A DNA stretch of 64,000 nucleotides, taken from assembly GCF_020054945.1 (NCBI RefSeq), contig NZ_JAIHAU010000002.1, positions 26,579 through 90,578 of the forward strand, written 5' to 3'. Position numbers and translations under genes: made by a program. Origin of the DNA: Mahella sp. Lineage in GTDB: Bacteria; Bacillota; Clostridia; Mahellales; Mahellaceae. The notes beneath the pieces were generated by a model, which did not search any database, was not told the DNA's origin, and saw only the letters and a program-made list of their open reading frames with translations. Positions 27,554-37,482 of the stretch are shown here, in pieces (the first letter of the stretch is position 1; each line of letters opens with the position of its first letter).

Positions 27554-29012
27554 ATGCCTTCTCCCGTACCACCGCTACCATCTTGTCCTCCCCCATGTTA
27601 AAAACCCTGCCGACCCTCGCCGATGCTTCCAGCAATACTTCTATAGTGTCCCTATCTATAAATTCGCCGGGGCATACGGCCGGTATGCCAGGCGGGTATA
27701 AGCCTATCGGCTGAGCTGCTATCCTGCCGGCCGCATCCTCGAGAGGCACACGTTCGGCAGCCCCCAGCGCGGCTTGCCTCGGCGACAGGGTCTGCACCGG
27801 ATGCGGCAATGTCATAACAGGCGGATGGTATACCTCTTTTGCGTTGCGGCCCGATGCCGCCAGCCGGATGAGCGCCTCTTTTAGAACAGCAAAATCCTTT
27901 GCATTATCCATCACGGTGGTTATAAACACGACATTATATAAGTCGGCCATCTCTGCCTGCACGCCCTCGACTCTTAACAATTCTTCAGCGGCAACGCCTC
28001 CTATACCCAAACCGCTTATATCAAGGCACAGGCGGGTTGGATCCTTAAAGGTTACACCGCTCCTGCCTTTTATAGATTCATCCATCATCCTGACGCCGCC
28101 CATGCCGCACAGCCATTGGCTCAAATCCGCGATGTATCCCAGCAAATTGCCGAGATCACCCCGTCCTTCGTTTGCCATATAACGCCTGGCCATATCCATA
28201 GAAGCCATCAATATATAGGATGGGCTGGTCGTCTGCGCCATCTGCAGTCCGGCCATCACCCTGTCTGTATCGACCATGCGGCTCCTGACATGCAAAACCG
28301 CCGTCTGGGTCAGCGCCGGCAGGGTTTTGTGCATGCTGTTCACCCATATATCGGCCCCGCAATGCCCCGCCGACGGCGGCAGGCTCTCGTGAAACGCGAA
28401 GTGTGCGCCATGCGCTTCATCGACCAGCAACGGTACGCCGCGTTGGTGGCACACGCCGGCTATCCCTGCCACATCGGCGCATAATCCATAATAGTCCGGA
28501 CTGGTTATGAGCACAGCAACGGCTTCGGGATGCTGCTCTAAAGCCTCTCCGACCTGTTCCGGCCTTATCTGGCCGGTAATATGCCAATCCTGCAGCATCG
28601 GCGGCCATATGTATATGGGGTTCAATCCTGCCAATATCAGCCCGTTTATAACCGATTTATGGCAATTGCGCGCCACCACGATGCTGTCGCCCGGCTTGCA
28701 CGCCGCCAGCATCATGGCATATATGCCTCCGGTGCTGCCATTCACCATCAAAAAACTCCGGTCAGCACCGTACGCCTCGGCCATGAGGCGTTGAGCCTCC
28801 ATGATCGCCCCTTGCGGCATGTGCAGGTCATCCGTATCGGGCAGCTCTGTAATATCCATCTGCCACATGTCCTGCGCCAGATCCGCAGCATCATCGCCAT
28901 ATAGCCGGCCTTTATGGCCGGGCATATGAAATCTCACCGTATTTTCTTCGACATAGCGCCTTGCCATGTCATATATAGGCGCACGGTTTTGATCAGAATT
29001 CAAACCTGACAT
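27546..29012 (-). CDS. Orn/Lys/Arg decarboxylase family protein (YaaO-like)
   Basis: FHMPGHKGR, LMVNGSTGGIYAMMLA, LVDEAHGAHFAFHE, VNSMHKTLPALTQTA. Confidence 0.92.
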   Translation of the reverse strand: MSGLNSDQNRAPIYDMARRYVEENTVRFHMPGHKGRLYGDDAADLAQDMWQMDITELPDTDDLHMPQGAIMEAQRLMAEAYGADRSFLMVNGSTGGIYAMMLAACKPGDSIVVARNCHKSVINGLILAGLNPIYIWPPMLQDWHITGQIRPEQVGEALEQHPEAVAVLITSPDYYGLCADVAGIAGVCHQRGVPLLVDEAHGAHFAFHESLPPSAGHCGADIWVNSMHKTLPALTQTAVLHVRSRMVDTDRVMAGLQMAQTTSPSYILMASMDMARRYMANEGRGDLGNLLGYIADLSQWLCGMGGVRMMDESIKGRSGVTFKDPTRLCLDISGLGIGGVAAEELLRVEGVQAEMADLYNVVFITTVMDNAKDFAVLKEALIRLAASGRNAKEVYHPPVMTLPHPVQTLSPRQAALGAAERVPLEDAAGRIAAQPIGLYPPGIPAVCPGEFIDRDTIEVLLEASARVGRVFNMGEDKMVAVVREKAYE

Positions 29013-30231
29013 CGGATAAGCGCCGCACTATCTCGCTCACCACGCGGCGTTCCTCATCCTCTCCGTTGGCTTGGAAGGTAACTGAAAGACGGATAAAACG
29101 GCCTGCATCATCCCACGGTACTGTGGATATAAGCCTCTCTGCAAGCAGCCATTGTGAAAAATCCTCCGCGGTTTTGAATTGAGGACCACCCTCGATGCCT
29201 TTGGGTATCGGCACATATTCATAAAATGTACCTCGCGGTTTCTTGGCTTTAAACCCCAATCCGGCAAGGGCCTGAGAGAGCATATCATGCCGTCGGGAAT
29301 ATTTTTGGCATATGCGCTCGGTTATTTCGGGATGAGCCAACGCATAAATCGAGGCCTTCTGTATGGCCTTGAATTGGCCCGAATCGTTGTTATCCTTCAC
29401 CGTGGCAAATGCCCGCACCGCACGCTCATTGCCGGCAACAAAGCCGAGACGCCAACCGGTCATATTGAAAGCCTTGGACATGGAATGGATCTCCACCCCT
29501 ACCTCCTTGGCTCCCGGTATCGATAAAAAACTCAACGGCCGTTCACCGTCATACACCAATGCGGCGTATGCTGCATCATATACTACCAGTATATGATTTT
29601 TTGTAGCAAAATCTACCACTTTCTCCAGGAAATCCATCGTAGCTACCGCTCCGGTAGGGTTGTTCGGATAATTCAAATACATCAGTTTAGCATGCTTGCA
29701 TACATCCTCGGGTACATCGTCGAGGTCAGGCAAAAAACCATTTTCCTCATATAGCGGCAGATTTACCACCTCGCCGCCCAACCACTGGGTAATAGTGCCC
29801 AGCACTCCATACCCCGGCACTGTCATAAGCGCCACGTCGCCGGGATTTATAAACGCATAAGGCAGCAAAGCCAGCGCCGACTTGGAACCTATAGCATGAT
29901 TTATCTCGTTCACAGGGTCGACATCAACGCCATACACTGCTTTTAAGTATCCGGCAGCCGCATCCTTATACTCCTGTATGCCGTTATCAGCATAGCCGCG
30001 GTTTTCGGGACGCGCTGCCTCTTCGGCCAGCGCGTGCACTACTTTCATATCGGCCATCTCATCGGGCTCGCCTACGCCCAGGTCTATGACCTCCATATCC
30101 GGATGAGCCTTTATAGCAGCGGCTTTAGCGCGCTTTATTTTTTCGAATTTATATAACACCGTTTCTTTGCCGAAATTAGTGCCGCCTATCCTGTCAGCAA
30201 ATAATTGTTGTATGTAACTCTCTTCAGACAT
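28993..30231 (-). CDS. dapL: LL-diaminopimelate aminotransferase family
   Basis: IDLGVGEPDEMAD, NYPNNPTGAVA, SMSKAFNMTGWRLGFVAGN; adjacent to dapF. Confidence 0.87.
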   Translation of the reverse strand: MSEESYIQQLFADRIGGTNFGKETVLYKFEKIKRAKAAAIKAHPDMEVIDLGVGEPDEMADMKVVHALAEEAARPENRGYADNGIQEYKDAAAGYLKAVYGVDVDPVNEINHAIGSKSALALLPYAFINPGDVALMTVPGYGVLGTITQWLGGEVVNLPLYEENGFLPDLDDVPEDVCKHAKLMYLNYPNNPTGAVATMDFLEKVVDFATKNHILVVYDAAYAALVYDGERPLSFLSIPGAKEVGVEIHSMSKAFNMTGWRLGFVAGNERAVRAFATVKDNNDSGQFKAIQKASIYALAHPEITERICQKYSRRHDMLSQALAGLGFKAKKPRGTFYEYVPIPKGIEGGPQFKTAEDFSQWLLAERLISTVPWDDAGRFIRLSVTFQANGEDEERRVVSEIVRRLSDVRFEF

Positions 30232-30244
30232 ATTTTGCTCCTCT

Positions 30245-31078
30245 CTAAACCTCTATGTCGCCTTGAAATACCTTTGTGGCCGGACCGGTCATAAAGACAG
30301 TATCGTCCTCAGCCCACCGTATTTCAAGCTGCCCCGCCATCAGATGTACCGTCACCTCACGCCCCGTGCGCCCCGTTGTGGCCGCGGCCACCGCCGACGC
30401 ACAGCTACCGGTACCGCAGGCCAATGTGGCCCCGGCGCCTCTCTCCCATGTGCGCACCTTTATCTCATGATTGTTTAATACCTCGACAAAATTCACATTT
30501 GTTTTTTTGGGAAATACGGGGTGTTTCTCTATCTTAGGCCCTAATCCTATTATATCCGCCTTGTCCGCATCATCGACAAATATCACGGTGTGCGGCACGC
30601 CCATGGACATAGACGTTACAGCATATGGCCGGCCGTCCACCTCAAGCGGCCTTTCTACTATCCTTGTACCTGGCATAAATGCCGGTATGGCGCCCGGCTC
30701 AAAATCAGGTTTGCCCATATCCACCTTTACCTTTTGCACCTCGCCTCCCTCTACAGAAAGTTCTGGCTTTATTATACCAGCCAATGTTTCGACTGACAAT
30801 ACCTGTCTTTTTATTGCGCCGCTCTCATACACATATTTAGCAAAGCAGCGTATGCCGTTACCGCACATCTCGGCTTCGCTACCATCGGCATTGACTATGC
30901 GCATACGCGCATCGGCTATGTCAGACGGCAATACTATTACTATACCATCGGCGCCTATGCCGAAATGCCTGTCGCAAAGCATCGGCGCCAGTTTATTATA
31001 ATCCCTGCCGGATTGAGCATTGAACTCGTCTACAACGATAAAATCATTGCCCAAACCGTGCATCTTCACAAAATGCAT
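30245..31078 (-). CDS. dapF: Diaminopimelate epimerase
   Basis: FVKMHGLGNDFIVVD, NADGSEAEMCGNGIRCFAKYVYE, WERGAGATLACGTGSCASAVAA. Confidence 0.96.
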   Translation of the reverse strand: MHFVKMHGLGNDFIVVDEFNAQSGRDYNKLAPMLCDRHFGIGADGIVIVLPSDIADARMRIVNADGSEAEMCGNGIRCFAKYVYESGAIKRQVLSVETLAGIIKPELSVEGGEVQKVKVDMGKPDFEPGAIPAFMPGTRIVERPLEVDGRPYAVTSMSMGVPHTVIFVDDADKADIIGLGPKIEKHPVFPKKTNVNFVEVLNNHEIKVRTWERGAGATLACGTGSCASAVAAATTGRTGREVTVHLMAGQLEIRWAEDDTVFMTGPATKVFQGDIEV

Positions 31079-31080
31079 CT

Positions 31081-32211
31081 TTACCTCCCAAAACGCTCTA
31101 TGGCTCTTTTCAGGTTATATACAGTGTAATCCATTTGCTCGTCGCTCAGATTATTGAAAAACGGCAAGGCGATGGTAGACTCGGCCACGCCTTCGGTTAT
31201 AGGGAAATCCCCTTCCTTATAGCCAAACATGTCTCTAAAATAAGGCTGAAGGTGTATAGGTGTAAAATACGGCCGGCAACCTATGCCGTTATCCAAAAGA
31301 TACTGCATTACGGCGTTCCGGTCTATCCTCTTATCCAGCCTCACGACATATATAAACCAACTCATCTTATTTACATCCGGAGAAATGTATGGCAGCGTAA
31401 TGCCGTCTATATCTTTGAGCATATTATTATAACGCTGAGCCACCCTATTTCTTTTATCTATTATCTCCTCTATGCGCCCTATTTGAACGCAACCAAGCGC
31501 CGCATGAAGCTCGCTGAGCCTATAATTATACCCTAACCGCTCATGCTCCAGCCAAAGGCCGGTGATAGGCCTGCCCTGACTGCGCATACTGCGGCATAAA
31601 GCGGCTATATCATCGTCATCGGTCACTATCATGCCGCCTTCGGCGGTTGTCATCTGCTTATTGGGGTAAAAGGCAAATACAGCAGCATCGGCTCGGCTGC
31701 CGGCTTTTGCGCCGTTATATTCCGAGCCCAACGCCTCGCATGAATCTTCTATCAATTTAAGACCATGTTTATCGGCTATTGTCCTTACCCTCGCTATATC
31801 CATCGGATGGCCGAATACATCTACCGCTAATATAGCTTTGGTCCTTTGGGTTATTTTATCCTCTATGCGGTCTATATCCATATTAAGCGTAAGCGAGTCA
31901 ATATCCACAAATATCGGCTTAGCCCGTTCAAACAGTATGCAGTTGCTGGATGATATAAAGCTGAACGGCGTCGTTATAACCTCGTCATCATCGCTTATGC
32001 CCATGGAGCGCACCAGCAAATGCAAGCCGCTGGTACCGCTGTTTACGCCGATAGCATGCTTTACGCCTATATATTCAGCTATTTTATGCTCAAATTCTTC
32101 CAGCTTAGGGCCTATGCTCAATATGCCCGAGCGCATCACATCCACAACTGCATCGATTTCTTTTTGTGTTATATCCGGTCCGGACAAAGGTACTTCCATC
32201 TTTAATTCCAT
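31081..32211 (-). CDS. DegT/DnrJ/EryC1/StrS family sugar aminotransferase
   Basis: IGVNSGTSGLHLL, ITTPFSFISSSNCILFE, IEDSCEALGSEYNG, FAFYPNKQMTTAEGGMIVT. Confidence 0.92.
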   Translation of the reverse strand: MELKMEVPLSGPDITQKEIDAVVDVMRSGILSIGPKLEEFEHKIAEYIGVKHAIGVNSGTSGLHLLVRSMGISDDDEVITTPFSFISSSNCILFERAKPIFVDIDSLTLNMDIDRIEDKITQRTKAILAVDVFGHPMDIARVRTIADKHGLKLIEDSCEALGSEYNGAKAGSRADAAVFAFYPNKQMTTAEGGMIVTDDDDIAALCRSMRSQGRPITGLWLEHERLGYNYRLSELHAALGCVQIGRIEEIIDKRNRVAQRYNNMLKDIDGITLPYISPDVNKMSWFIYVVRLDKRIDRNAVMQYLLDNGIGCRPYFTPIHLQPYFRDMFGYKEGDFPITEGVAESTIALPFFNNLSDEQMDYTVYNLKRAIERFGR

Positions 32212-32220
32212 CTCTCTTCA

Positions 32221-32853
32221 TTATTTTTTCTGCTCAGATTTCGCCGCCGGAATCCCTATATATGTTCCCACTTCGTTTATATCCCTGACTACGACGGCGC
32301 CTGCGCCAATCTTACAGTGACTTATGATGTTTATATTATTTATCACTATGCTCCCAATGCCCAGCCATGCGCTTTTGCCCACGCTCACTGCGCCGGCTAA
32401 ATGCACGCCGGGCGATATGTGAACATAATTCTCAATTATATTATCGTGATCTATTGTCGCGCCGGTATTGATGATACAGCCCTTGCCTATTTTAGTACAA
32501 CAGTTTATGACAACCCCTGGCATTATAACCGTTCCCGCACCGATCTCAACCTCTTCTCCAATAATCGCTTTTGGATGAATCAGCGCAGGTATGCTGGCGC
32601 CTTCTCTTTCTAGCCAGCACAGTATTTTTTCCCGCTTGATGTTATCTCCAATTGCCACAAAAATGTCCCAATCATCGATGTACATGGGAACATCGTCGGT
32701 TTTGCCTGCAACTTTTATTCCCATAGAGGATTTAATGCTTTCATCATCATCTATGAAAATAATTTGCTGCCATTTATTTATCTTATAAGCTATATCAGCA
32801 ACTACCCTGCCATGCCCGCCTGCACCGATGATGGCCAGTTTATTTTTATTCAT
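32221..32853 (-). CDS. NeuD/PglD-type sugar O/N-acyltransferase (LbH)
   Basis: LAIIGAGGHGRVVADIAYK; hexapeptide repeats VEIGAGTVIMPGVVINCCTKIGKGCIINTGATIDHDNII. Confidence 0.9.
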   Translation of the reverse strand: MNKNKLAIIGAGGHGRVVADIAYKINKWQQIIFIDDDESIKSSMGIKVAGKTDDVPMYIDDWDIFVAIGDNIKREKILCWLEREGASIPALIHPKAIIGEEVEIGAGTVIMPGVVINCCTKIGKGCIINTGATIDHDNIIENYVHISPGVHLAGAVSVGKSAWLGIGSIVINNINIISHCKIGAGAVVVRDINEVGTYIGIPAAKSEQKK

Positions 32854-32901
32854 CGGACTTCTCTGTATTCACCTCCTAAAGATCGTCGCCCGCAACAGCT
32901 G

Positions 32902-34137
32902 TCAGTTAAGCATTGCCATCAGCTGATCGGCAAGCTTGGCCATATCATGGTATTCCTCAGCATAACGTCTGCCGTTAAAGCCCATCTCGCGGCGTTGTTG
33001 CTCCGATATATTATATAACTTAATGATAGCCTGTGCAAGCAGCTCGGGTTGTTCGGGCGGCACCGATATACCCGCTTGCGCTTGCGCCACTATATCGTTA
33101 AAAGCCCTGCATGCAAATACTATAGGCTTGGCAGCGCATAAATAATCAAACATCTTGTTCGGGCTTATGCCATACTTAAATACATCGTTATCTTTCAGAG
33201 TAAAAAGGCATAGGTCAATCCCTTTTAAAAGGTACGGAACCTGCCCCTTGCTTATAGGCGGATAAAAATAAACGTTATCAGCCCCCGCCTTGCGGGCATG
33301 CTCGATAAGTTTCGGCTTCTCCGGCCCGTCGCCGACCAGAAGTATATCTATATCCTTATACCCCTCATCCGATAATATTTTAGCGGCATCTATTATCACT
33401 TCCAAGCCGTTGGCTTCGCCGTGCGCTCCGAGGTATACGGCCTTGAATCGGCCTTCGTGTTCAGCCAATATATGCCTGACCTCTTCAGCCACATCGCCCG
33501 ATGCGTAAGCCTTGTCATATCGCTCTATGTTCACGCCGTTGGGGATATAGACGATCTTTGACGCATCCACGCCCATGCCTTCTATATAAGAATAGGCGCC
33601 GGGCAGCAATGTGATTATCTTATCGGCCCTTTTATATACGAATCGCTCGATGCCGCGCAGCACCCTTGCCGGCATGCCGTTTTCGCTAATAGCGCCCATA
33701 TCTATGAGCGTCTGCGGCCACAGGTCGCGCACCTCGGCTATAAAGCGCGCGCGTTTTATCCTGGACAAGGCATAGCCGGTCAACCAAGCCAGAGGATGTA
33801 CCGAAGAAGCTATTATGGCATCAGGCGATGGTCTGAAAAGCCCCGCAAAAAAGGCCATTATAGCATAGCTTAGCATATTCAACGCTCTGGCGATACCGTT
33901 GTCCTTATAATGCACGGTTTTAAGCCAGATAAAGTCTACGCCGTTTATGCGAGCGACTCTTTTTAATTCCCATTTATTCAAAATATCGATGCGCTTTTTA
34001 TGATTAAAGCCGGAGGCAAATATGGTGACCTCGCAGCCGTTCTTTGCCATCTGCTCAGCCAGATCGTAATGGCGCGTCCCATCGCCTATATCCGGTGTCC
34101 CGGCATAATGATTGAATATCCATACCTTCTTTGTCAT
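32902..34137 (-). CDS. Glycosyltransferase family 4
   Basis: VWIFNHYAGTPDIGDGTRHYDLAEQMAKNGCEVTIFASGFNH; GT4 C-terminal AVYLGAHGEANGLEVIIDAAKILS. Confidence 0.9.
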   Translation of the reverse strand: MTKKVWIFNHYAGTPDIGDGTRHYDLAEQMAKNGCEVTIFASGFNHKKRIDILNKWELKRVARINGVDFIWLKTVHYKDNGIARALNMLSYAIMAFFAGLFRPSPDAIIASSVHPLAWLTGYALSRIKRARFIAEVRDLWPQTLIDMGAISENGMPARVLRGIERFVYKRADKIITLLPGAYSYIEGMGVDASKIVYIPNGVNIERYDKAYASGDVAEEVRHILAEHEGRFKAVYLGAHGEANGLEVIIDAAKILSDEGYKDIDILLVGDGPEKPKLIEHARKAGADNVYFYPPISKGQVPYLLKGIDLCLFTLKDNDVFKYGISPNKMFDYLCAAKPIVFACRAFNDIVAQAQAGISVPPEQPELLAQAIIKLYNISEQQRREMGFNGRRYAEEYHDMAKLADQLMAMLN

Positions 34138-35204
34138 ACGGCCACCCTATCCAAAATCTCGGCTATCTTTTGCGCCGCATGGCCGTCGCCAAAGTAAGGC
34201 GGCCTATCGCTGCCCGGATTAAAATTCATGATAGCATTCAATATGATTTTCTGATCGCTGTCGGCGATTATATTCCAGCCGGCTTCGACAGTCTCCACCC
34301 ATTCGGTCTGCTCCCTGACGGTTATGCACGGTATACCCAGAAAATAGGCCTCTTTCTGCACACCGCCGCTATCGGTGACTATCTTGGCGGCATTGCTCTC
34401 CAACATAAGCATATCCAAATAGCCCACCGGCTCTATAACCATTATATTGTCGGCCAAGGTAAGGCCATACTCGCTTATATACTTAAGCGTCCTCGGATGC
34501 ACCGGAAACACGATCCGCTCACCGCACCGATTAAAAGCCTCTATTATGGCCGAAAGCCTCTCTTTGTTATCGGTATTCTCAGCGCGGTGCACGGTAGCCA
34601 GTATATAACCGGCGGGCCGCAAATTCAATCTGTCCAGCACATCCGACTTAGCGCGCGCTATATCCTTATTGTATAAAACAGCATCATACATGACGTCGCC
34701 CGTATTATACACGCCTCGCCTTATCCCTTCTTCAGCAAGGTTATTCACCGCTGTCTGAGTAGGGCACAAGAGCATATCGGACACATGGTCGGTCAATATA
34801 CGGTTTTGCTCCTCCGGCATGGCCTTGTTAAAGCTGCGCAAGCCCGCCTCTACGTGTACCAGCGGTATGAGCAGCTTACCGGCTGCCAAAGCCCCCGCCA
34901 GCGTGGAATTAGTATCGCCATATACCAGCACCGCATCGGGCTTGGCTTTCAGCAATATATCCTCTATCGCTATCAGCATATGCCCGGTTTGCCAGCCATG
35001 GCTGCCCGACCCTATGGCCAGGTTGTAATCCGGTATGGGTATATCCAGCTCGCGGAAAAATATCTCCGACATATTCTCATCATAATGCTGGCCGGTATGG
35101 ACCAGTATCTCTTCATTGCGCCGCCTTATAGCGCGCGACACCGGCGCTGCTTTTATAAACTGCGGCCGCGCACCTATTATAGTAACTATACGCATAACGT
35201 TCAC
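34134..35204 (-). CDS. wecB: UDP-N-acetylglucosamine 2-epimerase (non-hydrolysing; WecB/WbpI-type)
   Basis: IIGARPQFIKAAPVSRAI, VLVYGDTNSTLAGALAAGKLLIPLVHVEAGLRSFNKAMPEEQNRILTD, VHPRT. Confidence 0.93.
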   Translation of the reverse strand: MNVMRIVTIIGARPQFIKAAPVSRAIRRRNEEILVHTGQHYDENMSEIFFRELDIPIPDYNLAIGSGSHGWQTGHMLIAIEDILLKAKPDAVLVYGDTNSTLAGALAAGKLLIPLVHVEAGLRSFNKAMPEEQNRILTDHVSDMLLCPTQTAVNNLAEEGIRRGVYNTGDVMYDAVLYNKDIARAKSDVLDRLNLRPAGYILATVHRAENTDNKERLSAIIEAFNRCGERIVFPVHPRTLKYISEYGLTLADNIMVIEPVGYLDMLMLESNAAKIVTDSGGVQKEAYFLGIPCITVREQTEWVETVEAGWNIIADSDQKIILNAIMNFNPGSDRPPYFGDGHAAQKIAEILDRVAV

Positions 35205-36301
35205 CCATTCAATATCCGTTCATAAACATCGAGAAGCTTGCGCTCCTCCGCACCCCAGTTATATTTATCCCTATAAGCCTTATAGCCATTCATGCCCATC
35301 TCATACCTTACGTCAGGATTAGCCGAAAGGTAATTTATAGCCTTAGCTATATCCTCAGGCTGTTGTGGATTAACCGTAATACCGCATCGCTCATTATCAA
35401 TAATCTGCTTCCATAAAGGAAAGTCGGATGCTATAATGGGCAGAGCACACGACATATATTCAAACATTTTGAGGGGTAAAGAGGTCAAATAATTTGGTAT
35501 GGGATGCAAACATACCAATCCTATGTCGCACTGCATTAAAAGCTCATACACTTTATTATAGTCCAGAAAGCCGAGTATATCCACATTGGGCCCGGCTGTA
35601 TTTCTTATATGTTCTTCAAGCTGGGGTGGCATAAATCTTCCTGCCAGTTTCAGTTTAATATTATATTTCGGGTCCGCATAAGCCATTGCCTGAACCATTT
35701 CTTGTACTCCCCTTATAGAAGCCAATCCACCTACGTACACAACCCATATCTCATCTTTTGGTTTTTTGCCATTTATATCACGCTGCTCGTATAGAGGATA
35801 ATTTTTTATAACGGCTATTCTCGACTTTTTGAAATTTTTAGCTATATCATCGGTTACTGTTATATTATAGTCAAACCGCTTTGCAGCATTTTTCTCGAAC
35901 CAATTGAATGCGCCGGACACCAAACGCCTTAATCTTTGGGGTATCCATGTTTTAGACATGATAGCTTTGGGATAATCCTCATGTATATCATATACAACCT
36001 TTTTGCCCAGCAATTTTAATATAAGGCCGAATGGTATAAGCTCCGGGTCATGAAAATGATATACATCTCCTTGAATCCGTACAGCCATCATTAATAATGT
36101 CCACCAGTTTAACAATCTGGCATAGCGTTTTCTTTTGGGCAATCCATATACCTTTATCCCATTTATTTCTTTATAATCAACATCTGCTATAGCCATTATT
36201 TCAACATCGTACTTCTTGGCTAAAGACATTGCCTCTTTATAAAATATTCTAGGATCGTCCCATCTATGGACTGACGACGCTATAAAAGCTTTATGCCTCA
36301 T
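35201..36301 (-). CDS. Glycosyltransferase family 4-like protein
   Basis: GT-B fold; VDVYHFHDPELIPFGLILKLLGKKVVYDIHEDYP; C-terminal SLPLKMFEYMSCALPIIASDFP. Confidence 0.88.
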   Translation of the reverse strand: MRHKAFIASSVHRWDDPRIFYKEAMSLAKKYDVEIMAIADVDYKEINGIKVYGLPKRKRYARLLNWWTLLMMAVRIQGDVYHFHDPELIPFGLILKLLGKKVVYDIHEDYPKAIMSKTWIPQRLRRLVSGAFNWFEKNAAKRFDYNITVTDDIAKNFKKSRIAVIKNYPLYEQRDINGKKPKDEIWVVYVGGLASIRGVQEMVQAMAYADPKYNIKLKLAGRFMPPQLEEHIRNTAGPNVDILGFLDYNKVYELLMQCDIGLVCLHPIPNYLTSLPLKMFEYMSCALPIIASDFPLWKQIIDNERCGITVNPQQPEDIAKAINYLSANPDVRYEMGMNGYKAYRDKYNWGAEERKLLDVYERILNG

Positions 36302-37482
36302 CGCTGCGCTACCTTTTCATATAGTTGGTCTAACTGTCGCGCGTTATTTTCCCATGTCAATTCATCTACGGATAATTTGGCATGTTGGCCAATGGTTTGA
36401 GCATATGCCTCATCATCCAAAAGACGGCATATCGATTGCGCCACGGCATCTACATTATCCGGTTCCACCAAAAGCCCATTCTCTCTATCGCGTATGACAT
36501 CCTCTATTCCTGTGCCTTTACATGCTATAACTGCTTTCCCGTAAGCCATTGCTTCCACAAACGCTATGCCAAAGCCTTCAGGATAACTCGGCAATGCAAA
36601 TATATCACATGCTTGCACATATTCCATAGCCTTATCATGCGGCAATTGACCGGTAAATTCAACATACGGTTGTAATTCCAAGCGATTCACTAAACGTTCT
36701 AATTCTTCTCTATATGGGCCTTTGCCCACTATAATATAAACCACGTCTTTATGTCTGCCTACTATTTCTCTCAGCGCTTTTATAACTATATGCTGGCCTT
36801 TACTCTTAAAAAGATTTCCTACCGACACTATGATTTTCTTGTTTATATATCTTTCTTTAATAGTTTTGGGATGCTCAACAATATTTATATCTATGCCATT
36901 GTGTATGACCTCTATTTTCCCTCCATCCACGAACTCGGCCAATGACTTTTTAAGCATACTGCTGACAGCCACCACGGCATCTGCTCCTGACAGTGCTTCT
37001 GTGACTTTGGCTCTTGAAACAGAGTTGCGTTGTACGGTATAATTCACATCTTGCCCATGGACGGTTATAATCAGCGGCCTGTTGTAGGTGCCCTTGAGCT
37101 TCGCCCCTGCATAACCGTCAGGTAATGCCACATGCGCATGTATTATGTCAAACGGCCATGTACTGTATAATTGAGCAGTCATGCCTTTTATAGCGTTGTA
37201 ATACCAGTCTCCGCTGTATTCAAAAAACATATGCCTTGGCAAAATAATATATCTCGGAAAATAGACTTCAATACCATCCAGAGAATGCCGCGCAGGAACC
37301 TCAATATATTTTTTAGCACGCTTTGTCAACAACGCGCTCCAACGCGGCATCCATGGAAGTGGCGATATCACCTTTACATCATGCCCGAGGGCAGTTAACG
37401 CTTTGGCTTGTTGATGGACAAACGTTCCGCTTATTTGATTTGCAGGACTTGGGTACATATGCGACAGTATCAATATCCTCAT
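36298..37482 (-). CDS. Glycosyltransferase family 4
   Basis: MRILILSHMYPSPANQISGTFVHQQAKALTALGHDVKVISP; PSYPEGFGIAFVEAMAYGKAVIAC. Start reassigned from 37503. Confidence 0.9.
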   Translation of the reverse strand: MRILILSHMYPSPANQISGTFVHQQAKALTALGHDVKVISPLPWMPRWSALLTKRAKKYIEVPARHSLDGIEVYFPRYIILPRHMFFEYSGDWYYNAIKGMTAQLYSTWPFDIIHAHVALPDGYAGAKLKGTYNRPLIITVHGQDVNYTVQRNSVSRAKVTEALSGADAVVAVSSMLKKSLAEFVDGGKIEVIHNGIDINIVEHPKTIKERYINKKIIVSVGNLFKSKGQHIVIKALREIVGRHKDVVYIIVGKGPYREELERLVNRLELQPYVEFTGQLPHDKAMEYVQACDIFALPSYPEGFGIAFVEAMAYGKAVIACKGTGIEDVIRDRENGLLVEPDNVDAVAQSICRLLDDEAYAQTIGQHAKLSVDELTWENNARQLDQLYEKVAQR

